NCBI GenBank assembly: GCA_036489765.1
Contig: DASXFE010000062.1
Location: 1-52,859, forward strand
Direction of reading: 5' to 3'
Origin: DATARH01 sp036489765
GTDB taxonomy: Bacteria > Pseudomonadota > Alphaproteobacteria > ATCC43930 > CGMCC-115725
DNA length: 52,859 bases
Below are positions 49,667 through 52,859 of this stretch, in pieces. The notes beneath the pieces were generated by a model. That model was given only the letters and a program-made list of their open reading frames with translations, made no database searches and was not told where the DNA came from. Both the position numbers and the translations under genes were made by a program. The first letter of the stretch is position 1. Every line of letters begins with the position of its first letter.

Positions 49667-50122
49667 TCAGCGCCCGACGATGTCATGTTCCGTCGGCGCC
49701 AACAGGGCGAGAAAGCGGTTCTGGGTCCAGAACGGAATGCCCTGGCGGTCCATCGCGATCTGCAGATCCTCGACAACGGCGTTGAACTCGCCGACCGAAA
49801 CGTGCAGCCCCTCATGCGCGGCGTGGAGATCGCGGCCCGGATACTTGCAGGGCCCACCGACCCGCATGCAGAAATACGCGGCCAGCCGCGGCGTCAGCCA
49901 CTCGAAGCTGACATTGCCGAACTGGTCATGCGTACGCGGGTCTTTCGACGCGATGTCGAGCATCGCCGTGGCGAGGCGGGTCAGCCCGTCCTTGCCGCCG
50001 AGTGCCTCGTAAAGGCTGGTGCCGGCGGCGCCCGGCTGCGACCCGCCGAGCAGACCGGCGATCGCGCCGACCGCGAGCAGGAAACCCCAAAGACCGTATC
50101 GCCCCCCAAGACGGTGTCGCAT
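49667..50122 (-). CDS. Exported or membrane-anchored group 1 truncated haemoglobin
   Basis: A 151-residue protein with an N-terminal hydrophobic segment (GLWGFLLAVGAIAGLLGG, about residues 9-27) followed by a truncated globin. Globin features are LYEALGGKDGLTRLA, the proximal His in DLHAAHEGLHVS, and EFNAVVEDLQIAMD with the final helix LALLAPTEHDIV. Most group 1 globins are cytoplasmic, so the signal or anchor is notable. The ATG at 50122 has GAGG six bases upstream, lying around the stop of the DUF3034 gene, so the two are coupled. A role in binding O2 or NO in the periplasm is inference. Confidence 0.87.
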   Translation of the reverse strand: MRHRLGGRYGLWGFLLAVGAIAGLLGGSQPGAAGTSLYEALGGKDGLTRLATAMLDIASKDPRTHDQFGNVSFEWLTPRLAAYFCMRVGGPCKYPGRDLHAAHEGLHVSVGEFNAVVEDLQIAMDRQGIPFWTQNRFLALLAPTEHDIVGR

Positions 50123-50130
50123 TGCGCGCC

Positions 50131-51045
50131 TCAAAATCCGATCTGGGCGGAAAGGTAGACGCCGCGCTGGCCGCTTTGCCCGGCGACGCTGCCGAGGTCG
50201 ACCGCGGCCAGGGTCAGTGACAGGTTGCGCGTCGGGAAATAGGCGATGAACGCGTCGATCCAGCGGTCTTCCGTGGCAAAGCTCATGTTGTTCGGCTGCT
50301 GCCGGTACTCGGCCCCGATGGCGACGTTGCGGCTCAGCAGAAACGCGGCGGAGCCTTCGAATTCGGCATGATAGCTATCGCTGCGGTCGCCGCCAAAGCC
50401 GAGGATGCCGAGCTGGTTGGCCTTGGTCGCGCGCACCGTCGCATTGACCAGGAGGCTCTCCGCGAGAAACAGCTTGGTCGCGGCGGCATAGAAATCGACG
50501 CCTTCCGCCGAGCGCGCCCCGATCGCCTGCAGCACGCTCGGCGAATCGTTGCGCTTGAACTGGGTCCCGAGCGCGATCTGCGGCATCCAGCTGTCCTGGT
50601 CATAGACCGCATCGCCGGCGACCCGCACCTTGGCGCCGAGCACGTCCTCGTTAAAGGTGTAGCCGTTGCCGAGCCCGAGCTTTGCCCCGGTCGAGCGGGT
50701 GTCGAACATCTCGCGGGCATAGGACAGTTCGACCCGGTCGTAGAGCCCGATCGCCGCGCCGGTCGATTGCAGCGTAAAGCTCGGCGTGTTGACAAAGGTG
50801 TAGTGGGTGTTGGCGCCGATCCCGTCCCGGGTCTCGTAGCCGGTAATGAGCGCCCAAGGCGTCAATCCGCCGCCGCCTGCCCCTTCGATCTCCGACACCC
50901 CCGCGGTCGCCAGGAGCTTGCCGCTGTCGAACAGCCCCTCGGACCCGGCTCCCGTCTGCTGAGCCCCTGTCTGCTGGGCCGCCGCCGGCAACCCCATCCC
51001 GACCAGCAACCCCATCGCCGCCACAATCGCCGCCACGCGTCTCAT
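50131..51045 (-). CDS. DUF3034 family outer-membrane protein
   Basis: A 304-residue protein with a signal peptide (cleavage near AAAQ-QT, residue 24) and alternating beta-strands ending in a terminal Phe (YLSAQIGF), as expected of an outer-membrane beta-barrel. The DUF3034 patterns are GKLLATAGVSEIEGAGGGGLTPWA, IGLYDRVELSYARE and RVAGDAVYDQDSWMPQ. Function is unknown. The gene is followed on the same strand by the exported globin, and the globin start lies within nine bases of its stop, so they form a unit. No canonical promoter was found in 51046-51301. Confidence 0.87.
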   Translation of the reverse strand: MRRVAAIVAAMGLLVGMGLPAAAQQTGAQQTGAGSEGLFDSGKLLATAGVSEIEGAGGGGLTPWALITGYETRDGIGANTHYTFVNTPSFTLQSTGAAIGLYDRVELSYAREMFDTRSTGAKLGLGNGYTFNEDVLGAKVRVAGDAVYDQDSWMPQIALGTQFKRNDSPSVLQAIGARSAEGVDFYAAATKLFLAESLLVNATVRATKANQLGILGFGGDRSDSYHAEFEGSAAFLLSRNVAIGAEYRQQPNNMSFATEDRWIDAFIAYFPTRNLSLTLAAVDLGSVAGQSGQRGVYLSAQIGF

Positions 51046-51301
51046 GCCGCCCCCAACTCCCGCAGCATTAAGGCCGGCGTAAGGTTAACTTTCACTTATC
51101 TCAAAAAGCGAGCGACCCCGAAACGCTGGCTGTTCGGGCAGCGGATTTACAGCAAACTTTCGCCTTGCGGTTTCACATCCCCAGCTTCACGCGGGCGGCC
51201 GCCATCGGGCGATTCACGGTATACGAGGAAATTACCGCCTTTTCACGTGACCACTTAAGCTCGCGCCGGGGAGCCGACGACCACAGGCCACTCAAGCGCC
51301 C

Positions 51302-52859
51302 TTACACCGAAAAATACTTCGCCTGCGGGTGGTGCACTACGATCGCGGAGGTGGATTGTTCGGGGTCTAGCTGGTCTTCCTCGCTGAGGGTGACGCCGAT
51401 GGTTTCGGCGTTGAGGAGGGTGAGGAGTTGGCCCTGGTCGGCGAGGTTGGGGCAGGCGGGGTAGCCGAAGGAATAGCGGCTGCCGCGGTAGCCTTGGGCC
51501 AGCATCTCGTCGTGGTCGCGGGCCTCCTCGGCGGCGAAACCCAATTCGCTGCGGATGCGCTTGTGGACGTATTCGGCGAGCGCCTCGGCCATCTCGACCG
51601 AGAGGCCGTGCAGGTAGAGGTAATCCTGGTAGCGGTTGTCGGCGAACCATTCGCGCGCGACCGACGAGGCCCGGCCGCCCATCGTGACGACCTGGAGCCC
51701 GATCACGTCGCGCTCGCCGGCATCGACATCGCGGAAGAAATCGGCGATGCAGAGCCCGCTTTCCTTGTTCTGGCGCGGGAATGCGAAGCGCCCGATCTCG
51801 CGCCGCCCGTCCTCGCCGAAAAGGATCACGTCGTTGCCCTCGGCGGCGCATTTCCAATACCCGTAGGCGGCTTGCGGTTCGAGGATCGCCTCGCGGATCG
51901 CCTGGTCCATGATCCGCGACAGGATCGGGCGGAGTTCCTGGCGCGCCCATTTCTTGAATTCGGCGAGCGAGCGGCCTTCCTTTCGGAAGCCCCACTGGAA
52001 TTGGTAGAGCATCCGCTCGTTGAGGTAGGGCGCGACCGCCTTTGCCGAGATCCTGGTGATCGTGCGCGGGCCCCAGAACGGCGGCTTCGGCACCGGGACG
52101 CCGCGATTGAGCTCGGCGCGGCGCAGGCGGATCTCCTCGAGGTCGACCGGCCGCGCCGGGCGCGCGTCGGCGGCGCGGCCCAATTTGCGCGACTCGTTCT
52201 TGGGTCGGCCGGCGCTCTTTTCCTGCAGAGCGGCGAGGTAGGCGTCGAACTCGCTGCCGTCGTTGGTGCGGCTGACGATGCGGTCCATCAGCGCGAGCCC
52301 GTCAAAGGCGTCGCGGGCATAGGCGACCCGGCCGCAATCATAGGCCTTGACGCAATCCTCCTCGACATAGCGGCGGGTGAGCGCGGCGCCGCCGAGCATC
52401 ACCGGCACGTCGAGCCCCTGGCGCGTCATCTCCTCAAGGTTCTCGCGCATGACGACGGTCGATTTGACGAGGAGCCCCGACATGCCGATCGCATGCGCGC
52501 CGTGCTCCTTGGCGGCATCGAGGATCACGCCGATCGGCTGCTTGATGCCGAGATTGACGACCCGGTAGCCGTTGTTGGTCAGGATGATGTCGACGAGGTT
52601 CTTGCCGATGTCGTGCACGTCGCCGCGCACCGTCGCGAGCACGACCGTGCCCTTTTCGGTGCCCTCCAGCCGCTCCATGTGCGGTTCGAGGTATTTGACC
52701 GCGGTCTTCATCGTCTCGGCCGATTGCAGGACGAACGGGAGCTGCATCTTGCCGGCGCCGAACAGATCGCCGACGGTCTTCATCCCGTCGAGCAGGATCT
52801 CGTTGATGATGTCCAGCGGCGGGTGGGTCTTCATCGCCAGATCGAGATCGGCTTCGAGG
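51302..52859 (-). CDS. metH: Cobalamin-dependent methionine synthase, C-terminal part
   Basis: The gene enters the window from the right edge and ends at 51302; about 519 residues are visible. The B12-binding domain holds the DVHDIGKN motif, whose His replaces the lower ligand of cobalamin, plus GMSGLLVKSTVVM. The C-terminal SAM-binding reactivation domain carries YQFQWGFRKEGRS, GLQVVTMGG and RGSRYSFGYPACPNLADQ. The homocysteine- and folate-binding N-terminal half lies outside. MetH uses methylcobalamin to make methionine. The frame is open to the window edge, so the gene is truncated only by the window. Confidence 0.95.
   Translation of the reverse strand, partial: LEADLDLAMKTHPPLDIINEILLDGMKTVGDLFGAGKMQLPFVLQSAETMKTAVKYLEPHMERLEGTEKGTVVLATVRGDVHDIGKNLVDIILTNNGYRVVNLGIKQPIGVILDAAKEHGAHAIGMSGLLVKSTVVMRENLEEMTRQGLDVPVMLGGAALTRRYVEEDCVKAYDCGRVAYARDAFDGLALMDRIVSRTNDGSEFDAYLAALQEKSAGRPKNESRKLGRAADARPARPVDLEEIRLRRAELNRGVPVPKPPFWGPRTITRISAKAVAPYLNERMLYQFQWGFRKEGRSLAEFKKWARQELRPILSRIMDQAIREAILEPQAAYGYWKCAAEGNDVILFGEDGRREIGRFAFPRQNKESGLCIADFFRDVDAGERDVIGLQVVTMGGRASSVAREWFADNRYQDYLYLHGLSVEMAEALAEYVHKRIRSELGFAAEEARDHDEMLAQGYRGSRYSFGYPACPNLADQGQLLTLLNAETIGVTLSEEDQLDPEQSTSAIVVHHPQAKYFSV

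Noticed and set aside
51046..51301. Cobalamin riboswitch near metH
   Set aside because: This gap is downstream of metH, whose leader lies outside the window, and no B12-box-like sequence was found in it.

Overview
The window is about 53 kb of GC-rich, gene-dense chromosome. Gene order points to an alphaproteobacterium, probably from the Rhodospirillales/Reyranella neighbourhood. The supporting blocks are a J-domain protein followed by cobS-cobT, dnaX-ybaB-recR with the SRP RNA gene just upstream of dnaX, zapE followed by mdh-sucC-sucD, and a Tat-type petA. The species cannot be named from sequence reading alone. There is no prophage, transposase, CRISPR array or rRNA operon; one tRNA (Val, anticodon CAC) and one SRP RNA are present.

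Left part (1-25200): aerobic cobaltochelatase subunits CobS and CobT; the replication/repair operon dnaX-ybaB-recR on the minus strand; an orphan peptide-type ABC binding protein; a flavin-dependent LLM oxidoreductase; a DUF1330 protein; an LVIVD-repeat protein; a Gfo/Idh/MocA dehydrogenase; a MarR regulator divergent from a DadA-like FAD oxidase with a cupin behind it; an OmpR/EnvZ-type two-component pair; an MFS transporter; zapE; a PPOX protein; and the TCA block mdh-sucC-sucD. A Tyr/Pro-rich exported protein and a tandem pair of 253-residue HD-domain proteins end this part. The HD pair keeps a ligand pattern like that of PhnZ-type diiron oxygenases.

Middle part (25300-40100): tRNA-Val, a DUF29 protein, a decayed exported-protein gene, a thiolase and two small or DUF membrane proteins. 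Next comes an accessory catabolic region: MmgE/PrpD, a TauD-like dioxygenase, a Rieske oxygenase, a class III extradiol (LigB-type) dioxygenase, a second TauD paralogue and a GFA protein. A toxin-antitoxin locus with a frameshifted PIN toxin follows. The minus-strand set ilvC (a long, plant-like class II enzyme), an M24 aminopeptidase and a RidA/CnbZ-like protein closes the section.

Right part (40100-52859): a DUF1127 protein, the uvrD-prmA operon, an SLC13-type anion transporter coupled to hemC, an enolase-superfamily dehydratase, an SCP2-like protein coupled to an alpha/beta hydrolase, a decayed VapBC locus, an orphan petA, an exported truncated haemoglobin coupled to a DUF3034 outer-membrane protein, and the C-terminal half of cobalamin-dependent methionine synthase (metH). 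CobST at the left edge and MetH at the right edge indicate a B12-making and B12-using aerobe.

Two features run through the whole window. Intergenic spaces carry several families of palindromic repeats, one of them in at least four copies. There are also several gene remnants: an ABC transporter, a VapBC pair, a frameshifted PIN toxin, an exported protein with a frameshift and an in-frame stop, and a tail of a repeat protein. This suggests steady decay of accessory genes between intact core operons.
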